Shown: piece by piece, positions 7,443 to 16,044 of the stretch
Layout of the letters: every line of letters starts with the position of its first letter
Position numbering within the stretch: the stretch's first letter is position 1
Assembly (NCBI GenBank): GCA_026389585.1
Contig: JAPLHP010000074.1
Coordinates: 1-46,031 of the forward strand
Origin: Chloroflexota bacterium
GTDB lineage: Bacteria > Chloroflexota > Dehalococcoidia > UBA2247 > RBG-13-53-26
DNA: 46,031 nucleotides
Direction: 5' to 3'
Notes under the pieces: model-generated
What the model was told of the DNA's origin: nothing
What the model saw: only the letters and a program-made list of their open reading frames with translations
Database searches by the model: none
Program-made: the position numbers and the translations under genes

Positions 7443-8069
7443 ATGTCCTATCTTAGAGTTCTGCGAGGCATCTTGAGTCCATCCGGTAAATTTGTCCACT
7501 TTGTCCACTTTGTCCACTTTGTCCCAAGAGCTGTCATAGTCATCTTACTTCTGACAGCGGTCGTATCCATCGTCGTTGTGAGAAATACCTCTCTCCCTGC
7601 AGTGGCAGTGCAGGAAGAGATGCTTCAGCCAGGTGACATCCTCTTCGTTGATATCTACAAGGGGTGGAGTCAGCCCGGATACTGGGACCACCTGGCGCTC
7701 TATGTAGGGGAGCAACCCTACGCGGGAGTGATAGAAGCCACCTATAATCTTGGGGTTTACTACACGCCCCTGCCGGTATTCCTTGAGCGAGACCAGCCCG
7801 TGGATATCACTGTCAGAAGGCTCAAGGATATCCCTGGTCGTGAGGAGATAATCCAGAAGGCTATCGACTATGCAATGGCCCAGGTAGGCAAGCCGTTTGA
7901 CTTCACAGCCACTGCTACCGTACCGCTTAAGGTCAACGAGGAGAATCTACACTGTGCAGAGGTGATATGGAGGGCCTACCTGGCGGCAGGGATAGATCTC
8001 GACAGCAATGACGGGCTATTCCTGTTTCCTGACGATATCTACTACAGCCCGAAGCTCGGGCCAATCTAA
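7443..8069 (+). CDS. Membrane-anchored YiiX/NlpC-P60-like cysteine hydrolase
   Basis: A short N-terminal region and one transmembrane segment (AVIVILLLTAVVSIVVV) precede a permuted papain-like domain. LQPGDILFVD, WDHLALYVG (catalytic His) and HCAEVIWRAY (catalytic Cys) match the YiiX/DUF830 type of NlpC/P60 hydrolases, which cut peptidoglycan peptides or act on lipids. The domain should lie outside the membrane. I favour ATG 7443; a GTG at 7416 is possible and neither has a good ribosome binding site. A separate short frame starting ATG 7400 after a G-run reads into this gene in another phase, so a leader peptide or a small frameshift is possible. Just before the membrane segment is a (FVH)3 repeat encoded by a 9-base tandem repeat. 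Confidence 0.75.
   Translation: MSYLRVLRGILSPSGKFVHFVHFVHFVPRAVIVILLLTAVVSIVVVRNTSLPAVAVQEEMLQPGDILFVDIYKGWSQPGYWDHLALYVGEQPYAGVIEATYNLGVYYTPLPVFLERDQPVDITVRRLKDIPGREEIIQKAIDYAMAQVGKPFDFTATATVPLKVNEENLHCAEVIWRAYLAAGIDLDSNDGLFLFPDDIYYSPKLGPI
7491..7525 (+). repeat. 9-base tandem repeat, in frame
   Basis: TTTGTCCAC occurs three times in perfect tandem (7491-7499, 7500-7508, 7509-7517), followed by a partial fourth copy TTTGTCCC. Because the unit is nine bases, gain or loss of copies keeps the reading frame of the hydrolase gene and only changes the number of FVH tripeptides. Confidence 0.9.
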
Positions 8070-8074
8070 GCGCA

Positions 8075-8104
8075 AAGGCCTCAGCTATCGACCGACTAGG
8101 CCTT
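8075..8104. terminator. Hairpin between convergent genes
   Basis: AAGGCCT (8075-8081) and AGGCCTT (8098-8104) form a perfect 7-base-pair stem around a 16-base loop, directly between the hydrolase stop and the SDR stop. It may serve both genes as a weak terminator. No long T-run follows. Confidence 0.4.
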
Positions 8105-9031
8105 GAGTTTAATTTCGGGATGGCGTGCTGCAATCATCTTACGCATCCCCTCCCGCCATTTCACCTGGCAATCCCCGGCCAGCTCCCTGCGGCGGGTATT
8201 GTCGCTCACTATTACTTTGGCAGCCAGCGGGTCATCGGCGGCGGGCTGAAACTCGGGTTTCAGTCCTGCGATCTCTGCCATGTAAGTGCAATAGGTCTGC
8301 ACATCCACGGCATCGTCCCCTCCCCAATTAACGATGGTGGCGGGCACGCTCGCTGCGGCAAGCAATCCGCCAACCTGGTTATTGATGTCATCCTGGTGAA
8401 TAGGACTGCAGATCGAAGCACGATTCGGCTGGACCGGCACCGGCATACCGGCGAGCATCCACTCGAATTGCCAGGGGGGCAGCCCTCCGTATACCCCGTA
8501 GTACACGTTCATCCGCGCGATGGTGGTGGGGAGACCCAGTTGACGCGCCGTCGATCTCGCTACCGCTTCCTGCGCCGTCTTCGATATGGCATACGTGGGA
8601 CAATGCATCGATTTATCCCCGCCGAGAGGGTCGGTCTCTTTGACCGGGTGGTGAGGATCTTTCGGCAGCTCATAGACTGCGCAACTCGACATTACGAGGA
8701 CGCCGCGTGCCCTGCGGCAATGGCTCATCAGAAGGCCGGTTCCCTCGGCATTAACGCGCAGGGCCTGATCGAAGTCCGGGGCGCTTTCCTGATAAACGGC
8801 AAAGTGAATCACGTAGGTAAAGTCATCCGGCAGTCCGTGAAAATCCGGGGCTGCCAGGTCCAAGGCACGCGTGGTGACTCCCATTGCCTCCAACTGTTGC
8901 CGCTTGGTCTCGTCCCTGAAGCGTGCGAGCCCCCAAACCTGATTATTCTTCGCCAGATATGAAGCCAGGGGAAAGCCGATCTGCCCTGTTAGCCCAGCGA
9001 ACAAGATCTTCTCATTTCGAAGCGCCTTCAT
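8096..9031 (-). CDS. NAD(P)-dependent epimerase/dehydratase (extended SDR)
   Basis: This 311-residue extended short-chain dehydrogenase has the Rossmann motif GLTGQIG (13-19) for the dinucleotide, a serine in MSSCAVY (about 115-120) and the catalytic YAISK (Tyr147, Lys151). Such enzymes epimerise, dehydrate or reduce nucleotide sugars and related substrates. The C-terminal half is the substrate domain (about 170-300) and gives no specific substrate. It is convergent with the upstream hydrolase, and the unrelated gene at 9228 diverges from it. A long plus-strand frame opposite it (8120-8962) is a shadow. Confidence 0.9.
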   Translation of the reverse strand: MKALRNEKILFAGLTGQIGFPLASYLAKNNQVWGLARFRDETKRQQLEAMGVTTRALDLAAPDFHGLPDDFTYVIHFAVYQESAPDFDQALRVNAEGTGLLMSHCRRARGVLVMSSCAVYELPKDPHHPVKETDPLGGDKSMHCPTYAISKTAQEAVARSTARQLGLPTTIARMNVYYGVYGGLPPWQFEWMLAGMPVPVQPNRASICSPIHQDDINNQVGGLLAAASVPATIVNWGGDDAVDVQTYCTYMAEIAGLKPEFQPAADDPLAAKVIVSDNTRRRELAGDCQVKWREGMRKMIAARHPEIKLKA

Positions 9032-9227
9032 CTCTTCATTCCTCCATTATCTACTCGACTCTCGGATGCAAGCGCCCCTCCCATATCCAGGCAACATTCC
9101 TTTCATGGGTGTACATTATATACTCTCCGGCGAGGGGCAGGCCAACCGCCAGGGAGCGAATTCGCAGCTCCATTTTGGGCAACCATAACCTAAGAAGTGG
9201 TATAACTATTGTAGGCAGGTCAAAGTA

Positions 9228-9701
9228 ATGGACATTCTATCTAAGCTGCACTCCAGGTCAAGGTTGATGGGAAAGAACATCAGGGTGGACGCATGTCAAC
9301 TGATCAAGTTCAAGGACGGCAAGTGGCTTGTGAAAATGCAGTTCACGCCGGAAATATACAACGAGGGAACCGCCTTGACTGTGATTACCGATGCCTGGAC
9401 TACCCTCGAATGGAAGATCGGAACCGGCGATAGTAAGCACGTGAGGCTGGATGACGTGAAGATGATAGACATTAGAACCAGCAACATGCCATTTTCACTG
9501 AAAGGCAGGGAGATAGACGCGGGCAAACAATTGGATAATTGCGACCATCTTCTCTTCGAATCTGCGATGTTTGAACCCGAGGACGACAGGCCGCCAACGG
9601 ATACTGCCATGCAGGCCGAACTTGTCGTTCGCTACACTCGACATGCACGGCCATTGAAATTCGGATTTCAGACCAGCATTAAGGCCGATGTTTCTGACTA
9701 G
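9228..9701 (+). CDS. Hypothetical protein at island border
   Basis: I do not recognise this 157-residue protein. It is soluble, mixed alpha/beta by eye, with no signal peptide, no cysteine pairs suggesting metal, and no nucleotide-binding motif. KWLVKMQF and TLEWKIGTGDSK suggest a beta-rich core. It starts at ATG 9228 with only a weak AGG-containing site upstream. It is the first plus-strand gene of the accessory region and precedes the PRTase-SLOG pair by 241 bases in which I see no gene. It might be part of the same defence-like locus, but nothing in its sequence proves that. Confidence 0.55.
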   Translation: MDILSKLHSRSRLMGKNIRVDACQLIKFKDGKWLVKMQFTPEIYNEGTALTVITDAWTTLEWKIGTGDSKHVRLDDVKMIDIRTSNMPFSLKGREIDAGKQLDNCDHLLFESAMFEPEDDRPPTDTAMQAELVVRYTRHARPLKFGFQTSIKADVSD

Positions 9702-9942
9702 CCTCAGAGCCACGTCATTTGAGGCAGTTATGAGCACTTCGGCGTTTCAGACACAATAGTCATATCACGCGTGTAGCACTGGATGCGTTTCGGGAAGCAA
9801 CTGAGGACACTGGCGGTAGTGAAGAAAGACGCAACATGTGCTATGCTATTCAACGAACTGGAGGAGGTTCCACCAAGGTTCTGTGTTCATCACCTTTGAG
9901 CAACTCAACTCGATCACTAAATGGAATTCGAGGGTATAGTCA

Positions 9943-10545
9943 ATGGCGAAGATAAACCCTCAGAGGATCAGTGGCAATTGGACTGAAGGCTTCGTCCTGG
10001 ATGTCCACACTCTCAGCAGCACTTTTCTTGGCTATGACGAGTTTGGGCACGAGAGATTCGACACAAAGCGGAGTGAACTAGGGGAATTGCTCTTTAGACT
10101 GAAATCCAGGGCTGACGAGTCAGCTCTGGATGACATATTGCAAACTGTTGTAGAATACCTGACGAAAAGCTGGCAGATCGTCGCGTCATTGGATTTGATT
10201 ATTCCGATGCCTCCCTCCAACATCTCCAGGCTCAGCCAGCCTGTGATGAAGTTGGCAAGAGGAGTCAGTTCTCGGACAGGGGTCCCCATCTCGCAAGATG
10301 CACTAGTGAAAATCAAAGAGACTCCCCAGCTCAAGAATGTCTATGACTACCATGAAAGGACAGAACTGCTCAAGGATGCTTTTAGAGCTGAAAGGTCACT
10401 AGTGCAAGGAAAATCCCTGTTGCTCTTAGACGATCTCTACAGATCTGGAGCCACCATGAATGAGGCTTCTCGAGTCCTTCGAGAGACGGGGAATGCCAAG
10501 ATGGTATATGTTCTCGCTCTAACAAAGACGAGGAGCATTAGATGA
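9943..10545 (+). CDS. ComF-like phosphoribosyltransferase
   Basis: This 200-residue type I PRTase has the PRPP-binding loop LLLLDDLYRSGATM (159-172; Asp163-Asp164 and the Ser-Gly-Ala-Thr turn). Upstream, IPMPPS and KIKETPQ with a following ER and DAF match the ComF pattern, in which a TxxQ and an ERxxN/L-x-x-AF segment precede the loop. The usual ComF N-terminal zinc finger is absent. ComF proteins are linked to natural competence, while PRTases next to SLOG proteins occur in nucleotide-signalling and defence loci. Its last codons overlap the next gene in an ATGA, so the two are translationally coupled and probably work together. The exact reaction is unknown. Confidence 0.78.
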   Translation: MAKINPQRISGNWTEGFVLDVHTLSSTFLGYDEFGHERFDTKRSELGELLFRLKSRADESALDDILQTVVEYLTKSWQIVASLDLIIPMPPSNISRLSQPVMKLARGVSSRTGVPISQDALVKIKETPQLKNVYDYHERTELLKDAFRAERSLVQGKSLLLLDDLYRSGATMNEASRVLRETGNAKMVYVLALTKTRSIR

Positions 10546-11102
10546 CAAAGGTGTTTATAGGCGGATCGAGAAGACTATCGACTTTGAGCCCTCGTGTCAG
10601 GACAAAGCTGAACAGTATTATTCACAAGCGGTACATGATCCTTGTGGGAGATGCAAACGGAGCCGACAAATCCGTCCAGAGGTACCTCACTGACAAGCAC
10701 TACAATAACGTCATGGTGTTCTGCATGGCCAATGGGTGTAGGAACAATCTTGGCCAATGGGAGACAAGGCGCGTTGAAGTCTCCGCTAGTATCAAAGGCA
10801 TTGACTTCTACTCCGCCAAGGATCTCGAAATGGTAAAAGAGGCGGACTACGGATTCATGCTATGGGACGGCAAGAGCCGAGGGACTCTTCTGAACATCGT
10901 TCGCCTGTTGGAAAGGGACAAGAAAACGTTGGTATATGTTTCGCCTAAGCGGACGTTCTTGACTTTGACCACCCCTGCTGATGTCGAAGGTCTTTTGGCC
11001 AAATGTGATGAAGAGCAGCTTGACTTGTTTGGGAACAGGACAGGCATGTCGCAAACGCCGAAGAAGAGAACGACTCAGCATCAATTAAATCTGACCCGTT
11101 GA
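10542..11102 (+). CDS. SLOG-domain protein (YspA/YpsA-like)
   Basis: This 186-residue protein has a Rossmann-like SLOG fold: VFIGGSR (4-10), ILVGDANGADKSVQ (33-46) and a third segment ADYGFMLWDGKSRGT that fits the ligand-binding strands of the DprA/LOG/YspA group. SLOG domains bind or hydrolyse nucleotides and nucleotide-derived signals, and many sit in bacterial conflict systems. Residues after about 150 (EQLDLFGNRTG and a basic tail) look disordered. It overlaps the PRTase stop by four bases, strongly suggesting a two-gene functional unit. It ends convergent with the minus-strand helicase operon. Confidence 0.75.
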   Translation: MTKVFIGGSRRLSTLSPRVRTKLNSIIHKRYMILVGDANGADKSVQRYLTDKHYNNVMVFCMANGCRNNLGQWETRRVEVSASIKGIDFYSAKDLEMVKEADYGFMLWDGKSRGTLLNIVRLLERDKKTLVYVSPKRTFLTLTTPADVEGLLAKCDEEQLDLFGNRTGMSQTPKKRTTQHQLNLTR

Positions 11103-11214
11103 CAGCTTCTAGCCCTTTGATCAACCCCAACGGTCTCATGGATTGGCAAGCTAGTCGGTCCCATTTGGTTTTTGTTGACAATTCCATCAATTTGATCTCT
11201 CGCTTTAACTCTTT

Positions 11215-11379
11215 TCAACCAAAAGAGGACGATATCCCGCACATCATTAGCTTGACATTCTCCCTGACTTCGTCATAAGATTCGCAGCCGCAGCTGTTTG
11301 CCCCGCACAAGACGGTGACAGGTCTGATAGTCAAGTCCTCCACACGTTTGAATACCTTAGAATTCTCCAGTGAAACTGA
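11215..11379 (-). pseudogene. Remnant of an AAA/OLD-like ATPase N-terminus
   Basis: The reading frame SVSLENSKVFKRVEDL followed by TIRPVTVLCGANSCG matches the conserved opening of AAA_15/DUF3696-like ATPases, in which a Walker A of the form GxNSSGKSS follows directly. Here the motif breaks to GANSCGCES and the protein stops about 20 residues later, so the ATPase is truncated and without its P-loop lysine. It lies 14 bases after the DUF3883 gene stop on the same strand. I read it as the left-over start of a fourth gene of the operon, lost by deletion. The match is by pattern memory; no alignment was run. Confidence 0.5.
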
Positions 11380-11392
11380 ATTCAGCGTTTTG

Positions 11393-12412
11393 TCAATTCT
11401 CCTTTGCCGAATGGTGCTTGTCATGGCACCAAGTACAAGTGTCAGCACCACCGGCCGGCACAAAAGAGAGCAGCTCTATGGTGCGACTCCATTCCTTGTC
11501 ATTCATGTACAGATTGGTATATGGATCCTGGATTATCCTGAGACCTTCCTGATCGAATGTATTCTTGCCTTTGACTGGCAAGAGATACAGATAGTACTTC
11601 TCCCCATCAAGCATGGATTTCCTCATTTCATTTCGGGTCCACATGAAGCTGTACCTAGAAGGCGAAACTGCTTTTACCTCAATCAGCCTTGGCGTAGCAG
11701 TAGCAGAATCAGCGCACTTCCAGTTGAAGCTCATTATGTCATAGCCAGCGCTCACATCCTTCAGGGCGATATGCTCAATTCGAGACGCTAGGTCTGGGAA
11801 TTGAGATAGTCTTTGTTTTTCATACTCAATAACTTGCAGTTCTGCTGCTCTCCCGATTTCCTCCCTGCGGTTCTGTACGGACTGGAACTGAGCCAACGAC
11901 AGTCCGCGGGTAGAGTGAGCCTCGAGGTACTCCTGAAAAGCATCATAGTCCACCGCATATCTCACTTCAACGGGGTCTGCGTAGAGGAAGTCAAGATCAA
12001 TGAGCAGGTTCCTCAAACCACTGTATTCAAGATTCTGAGAACTGGTCGGGGTGAATTCGTATCGGCCATCTCTAAGCTGGAAATGGGCCAGAAACTCGCG
12101 CACATAGTCGTGAAGGCCAGACTCCCGTCAAAGAAGATGTGTCCGCATGAAAGTCCTTACAACTTCTTCGCGCCTCTGCGACTGCCTCAAGTGAGCCAGG
12201 AGCGCTTCATAGTCTCCTATTGGTACTATCTCGTTGTGCTTCAGCGCAATCAGGTTCAACTCGCGCAGGAACTCGAGTGTCTCTGAGAAGTTCGGCGACT
12301 GCCTGATGTACTTCGCCCTTATGAACTCCATCTCCATGAACGACGAGTCCATAATGGCCTCACATAGGTCCAGTATCTGCTTCGTGGCAACCTTGTCGAA
12401 TCTAAACATCAC
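11393..12412 (-). pseudogene. DUF3883 (NO VEIN-like) PD-(D/E)xK protein with in-frame TGA
   Basis: Two open stretches, 12412-12131 (94 residues) and 12127-11393, lie in one frame separated only by a TGA at 12128-12130. Read through, they give one ~339-residue protein. The N-terminal part is helical and possibly DNA binding. The C-terminal part has GRAAELQVIEYEKQRL, then GYDIMSF, then RLIEVKAVS, the D-x19-E-x-K arrangement of PD-(D/E)xK nucleases typical of DUF3883 domains in restriction and defence proteins. The tail carries CTWCHDKHH. The start (GTG 12412 or ATG 12409) overlaps the helicase stop, so it is coupled to it. A GTG at 12103 could allow the nuclease part to be made alone. The stop may be a nonsense mutation or a sequencing error. 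Confidence 0.75.
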
Positions 12413-14307
12413 TGCCCGCCAAATAGCCGTTTGTATGCCTGTAGTTCATCATCCCCGGCAAACATATCCATAGAGTATATGGCATAGTCATCATCGATCA
12501 GAGAATACATCCTCTTGGCCTTTCTCTCCAAGTTGTCTGCTATGTCTTGCTCAATTGTGTTGCTATACCGCAGGAAGTGATAATTGGCTTGTCTGTGCTC
12601 GGAGCCACCGACACGGTGTATTCTGTCCAAGGACTGTAGATACTGAGCACAGTTGTAGCTGAGATCATAATACACGGCATGGAAACATGTTGTGTGCAGC
12701 GAAATTGACTCGGCACAAGCGGCCGGATTCGCAACCAGAATGTCCAGCCCACTGTCGGTATCCAAGAATTCAGCACGAATTGTCTCCCTTGTCTGTTCTT
12801 CATGAATCGATGTCTGTTCCGTCGGTGTCGCACCATAGATTAGTTTGCAGTAGAAGCCAGCTTCGGTGAGATGCGTGACCAACAGCTTGAGCGTGCCTAT
12901 GAAGTGAGCCCAGATTACCACTTTCTGCTTCTGACTCTGCAATTCCCGCACCAACTGAGTTAGACAGGAAAGCTTGGCAGGCGTTTCCAAAGCATCATAG
13001 TCGCGAATGATCGTACTTAAATCTGGCTCATCGTCAATGAGACTCTCTGAGTACTCCTCCAAAGCAAACGAGAGGAGCTTTGGATATGACACACATTGCC
13101 TCAGTCGGGTGACCCTTCCCCGCCGCAGTCTGTCAATCACGTCTATGTTCTTGAGATAGTCCGCCTTTGAGTAGCGCCTTATCTTGGTTTCTATGGCGTC
13201 ATAGACCTTCCGCTCAAGTATGTTCATAGATAACAGAAGAGGCTCGTGAAATTTCGGGGGCATGAGACCCAGGTCAGACTTCCTTACGCGATACGAGAAT
13301 GGACCGATGTTACTAGTCAACAACTGCCTTGCAGATTGCATATCATCGTTTCGCTCGTAGATCTGTATTCGTTGCTTTGCCTCTTGGTCCAGAGGTGTGT
13401 GGTCTGGCCACAGAAAGTCAAACATGTTAAAGACATCCATGTAGCTTCTGGGAATCGGCGTGCCCGTGAGAACACACCTGAACTTTGCATGTTTGGATAT
13501 ACTCAGTACTGCATCTGCCCACTCGCCACCCAGCTGCTTCATATAGTGAGCCTCGTCTACCACCAAGAATGCATTGACTCCGTTCTGGTCCAGAAACGCT
13601 GCAACTTCGTTGTGATCATTGAGTAGAGTCTGATAAGTTGTGAGATACAGTTCCCCCTTTTGGGAAGCAGGGCGGTAATATTCGCCCAGCCTCTGCCGTT
13701 GTTCACCTCCCGCAAGGATCCTGGTATCCGGCTTGCGGCCGAGTGTGAGAGAGAACTCGCTTCTCCAAGGCCCAAAGCATGCGGGAGGGCCCACCACATA
13801 CAGCATGTTGACTTCGGACTGCATTCTGAGTCTCTCGTATACAGTCAGAACCACCGAGGTCTTGCCACTCCCTGGTACAGAGAAGTTGGCCCCGTTGCGG
13901 ACAAGATAGAGGTGGAATGCTGCTTTCAGCTGATGACTCTTCAGTTTTCTGCAGATGAAGTTGTTGACAAACGATGCAAACTCATCGAACAACGCTTGGT
14001 CAAAAGTGCCCTCTTTGTAGCGTCTTCCTGAGGCTCTTATTGCTTGCCAAGTATCAATGGCCGAGGTTACCTTTGACAGGTAATCCGCGCAGGACGGAGT
14101 CAGAGACTGGGAGACTCCTTCTTTGTCAAAGTATCTTAGGACTTTCAGCAGCACCGTGTCGATCTGATCAGAAGATAGTGTATAGGTGTCGGTTATGGAG
14201 ACGTTTGTGAATCCCCAGAAGCGTATCTGGCTGATCTGGTTGGGCTTGAGCTTTGCCTGAACTGCATGTAGACTCAGGACGCCGTCTTTGAGATCTACCA
14301 CTATCAT
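12409..14307 (-). CDS. SNF2-like superfamily 2 helicase
   Basis: This 632-residue SF2 ATPase has an N-terminal accessory domain (about 1-125), then Walker A FSVPGSGKTS (142-151), motif II VVDEAHYM (249-256), motif III TGTPIPRS (281-288) and a C-terminal RecA domain with VVIWAHF, ILVANPAACAESISLHT (motif V) and LDRIHRVGGSE (motif VI). The motif spellings (PGSGKT, DRIHRxG) fit SNF2/Rad54-like translocases of restriction-type systems. It should use ATP to translocate on or remodel duplex DNA. The start lies 13 bases after the ParB-like stop, and the stop overlaps the DUF3883 gene start, so all three form an operon. Confidence 0.9.
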   Translation of the reverse strand: MIVVDLKDGVLSLHAVQAKLKPNQISQIRFWGFTNVSITDTYTLSSDQIDTVLLKVLRYFDKEGVSQSLTPSCADYLSKVTSAIDTWQAIRASGRRYKEGTFDQALFDEFASFVNNFICRKLKSHQLKAAFHLYLVRNGANFSVPGSGKTSVVLTVYERLRMQSEVNMLYVVGPPACFGPWRSEFSLTLGRKPDTRILAGGEQRQRLGEYYRPASQKGELYLTTYQTLLNDHNEVAAFLDQNGVNAFLVVDEAHYMKQLGGEWADAVLSISKHAKFRCVLTGTPIPRSYMDVFNMFDFLWPDHTPLDQEAKQRIQIYERNDDMQSARQLLTSNIGPFSYRVRKSDLGLMPPKFHEPLLLSMNILERKVYDAIETKIRRYSKADYLKNIDVIDRLRRGRVTRLRQCVSYPKLLSFALEEYSESLIDDEPDLSTIIRDYDALETPAKLSCLTQLVRELQSQKQKVVIWAHFIGTLKLLVTHLTEAGFYCKLIYGATPTEQTSIHEEQTRETIRAEFLDTDSGLDILVANPAACAESISLHTTCFHAVYYDLSYNCAQYLQSLDRIHRVGGSEHRQANYHFLRYSNTIEQDIADNLERKAKRMYSLIDDDYAIYSMDMFAGDDELQAYKRLFGGQ

Positions 14308-14320
14308 CTGTCAACACAAC

Positions 14321-15730
14321 CTAGCTCTTTGGTTTGTGATCCAGTTGCTTGACCACCTTCTGGCACTGGTACAATTCTTTTTCGAGATCAATGGCGCGCT
14401 GTCGGATTTCCACAACAAGTTTTCGAGCCCTGTCCAGGTCATTTGTTGCTAGAGCTTCTGGATCCATGTCCTCGTGATTGAGCTTGCCAAGAGCTGCTTG
14501 AAGGAGAGTCAGTGGAGTCTCCTGGCCTTTCGTGTGTTGGTAGCACTTCTGCGCTTTCTTGACGTGTTTTGTTATCCTAGCAACATGTTTGGCTCCCCAT
14601 ATCTTGTCTATTCTGCGTTCATCGTATTCTTTGCCGTTCTCGTCGAACCTCTCCTCTTTTGTCAAATCCAACTCAACATCTGCTAGCTTGAGGATCTCCC
14701 TCTTTGCATCCTCATTTGCCAGCATCTTTGGCAGATCTCTCATGATCTTGTGGAGCTTAGGCAGGTCCGGCAATTCCCTTCTGCGTATGATCTTGAAGGC
14801 AGCGACTTCAACCTTGCCAACCTCGTCTTCGGCAACACCTAGCTTCACACGTTTCTTGTCATCCTCGAGTTTCTGATAGACAAAAGTGTAGTAGTCTAAG
14901 AATGCCTGCCAACGGCCTTCCGGATCACCCAGGCCTGTAGATACGGTGCTGTATAGTCCATTTCTGCCAAGTTGCTCCAAGTATCGGTCAACACACTCCA
15001 GTGGTTTGAGGTACTCCTTTTCAACTTTCTGGACTTCCTCCCTGAACTTCTTGTCGTTCAAACCTGCATAGATCGGGTCATCCCTCAGTTGTTGCTCTAG
15101 TGACATCCCGAAGGCAATCTTCCGACGCATTGAAAGGGCTCTGTCGAATGCATAGTACTCGGCCTTCGCTTCGCTCTGGAGCTGGTAGCGGTTCTCGATC
15201 TGCTCGATCTCCAACAGGGTAGGTGGTCCACCTTCACCCTCTGCATCCTTACCAGGAAGTATGACCACTCTCATGTCCTGGAATCTCGGATCTGCTGGAT
15301 GCTTCTTGCGAAGGATCTTGAGAGCCATCAATCTCCGATTGCCATTTATAAGAAACCCATCGGAGGTTATGATAGCCGCTTCTCTCTGGCCCTCGTATTC
15401 CATCGAGCTGAGCAATTCCTCCGTCTTTTCTTTGTCTTTCTCCTTGAGAAAACCCTCAATCAAATGCTGAGCTGTGGCACTCGTTTCGACGAGCAATCCG
15501 TGTGCCTTTTGATAATTCAAAACATCCGACGAGATTCGCCCGTTGTCCTTCCTGTAGCGAAGTAGGTCAATCGGCACGTAGTAGATATCTCGCTCCTTTC
15601 CGTCTCTACGGTCCGTTCTGAAGTCAATCACATCCTTTGCGGGCTTCGGACCTTGCCTTTTCTTTGCCTGAATTTCTGCCGCGAAATCAGTGATTATTTC
15701 TCTGGGAATGGGCATGGTTAGCTTGTTCAT
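14321..15730 (-). CDS. ParB/sulfiredoxin-fold protein
   Basis: This 469-residue protein has a ParB-like N-terminal nuclease/CTPase-fold domain: YYVPIDLLRYRKDN (50-63) and IITSDGFLINGNRRLMALK (120-138), whose NGNRRL is the characteristic loop of the ParB/Srx superfamily. The remainder is long, charged and helical with likely coiled coil near the C-terminus (about 430-465). In defence loci such proteins may sense, nick or mark DNA; here the activity is unknown. The start at 15730 is well supported by GGAGG 6 bases upstream. It is the first gene of the minus-strand operon and is divergent from the methyltransferase. Confidence 0.8.
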   Translation of the reverse strand: MNKLTMPIPREIITDFAAEIQAKKRQGPKPAKDVIDFRTDRRDGKERDIYYVPIDLLRYRKDNGRISSDVLNYQKAHGLLVETSATAQHLIEGFLKEKDKEKTEELLSSMEYEGQREAAIITSDGFLINGNRRLMALKILRKKHPADPRFQDMRVVILPGKDAEGEGGPPTLLEIEQIENRYQLQSEAKAEYYAFDRALSMRRKIAFGMSLEQQLRDDPIYAGLNDKKFREEVQKVEKEYLKPLECVDRYLEQLGRNGLYSTVSTGLGDPEGRWQAFLDYYTFVYQKLEDDKKRVKLGVAEDEVGKVEVAAFKIIRRRELPDLPKLHKIMRDLPKMLANEDAKREILKLADVELDLTKEERFDENGKEYDERRIDKIWGAKHVARITKHVKKAQKCYQHTKGQETPLTLLQAALGKLNHEDMDPEALATNDLDRARKLVVEIRQRAIDLEKELYQCQKVVKQLDHKPKS

Positions 15731-16044
15731 GGATTCCTCCCGTATTCTTCGTGGTGGCTAATGGGTTCGTAGAACCGACTCGGTCCATCCTGCAGTGATT
15801 GACGGCCGGTGTCTTCAGCTGCGTAGTGCAATTCAGGATTATCTTTGGCCACACCAATTGAACACTCGTTACACCCAAGCCAAGGGTTGATGTTCTCTCA
15901 AGAACATAGCATGGGCGATACCAATGAGTCAATGTCCGGTAGCTGAGCAGTATCGTCTGTCCAGCGCCAGGCTACTCAATAGAGAATCCTTTGCCTCATT
16001 GGCCGAAAATGATAGACTATGGGCAGAGATAAGCAGGGGCCGCT
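15731..16044. promoter_or_regulatory. Divergent promoter region of the methyltransferase/ParB-like module
   Basis: These 314 bases separate the minus-strand ParB-like operon from the plus-strand methyltransferase and must hold both promoters. No gene is visible. GATAGACTATG shortly before the methyltransferase is a possible -10 region. I find no convincing -35 box and no clear operator. Confidence 0.4.

Noticed and set aside
7491-7525. CRISPR array or other spacer array
   Set aside because: The units are nine bases with no spacers and lie within a coding frame.
8120-8962. 280-residue plus-strand frame opposite the SDR gene
   Set aside because: It is the antisense shadow of a gene with complete SDR motifs; its own sequence has no recognisable domain.
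12128-12130. Selenocysteine or general TGA recoding
   Set aside because: No SECIS-like hairpin is evident and other genes in the window use TGA as stop.
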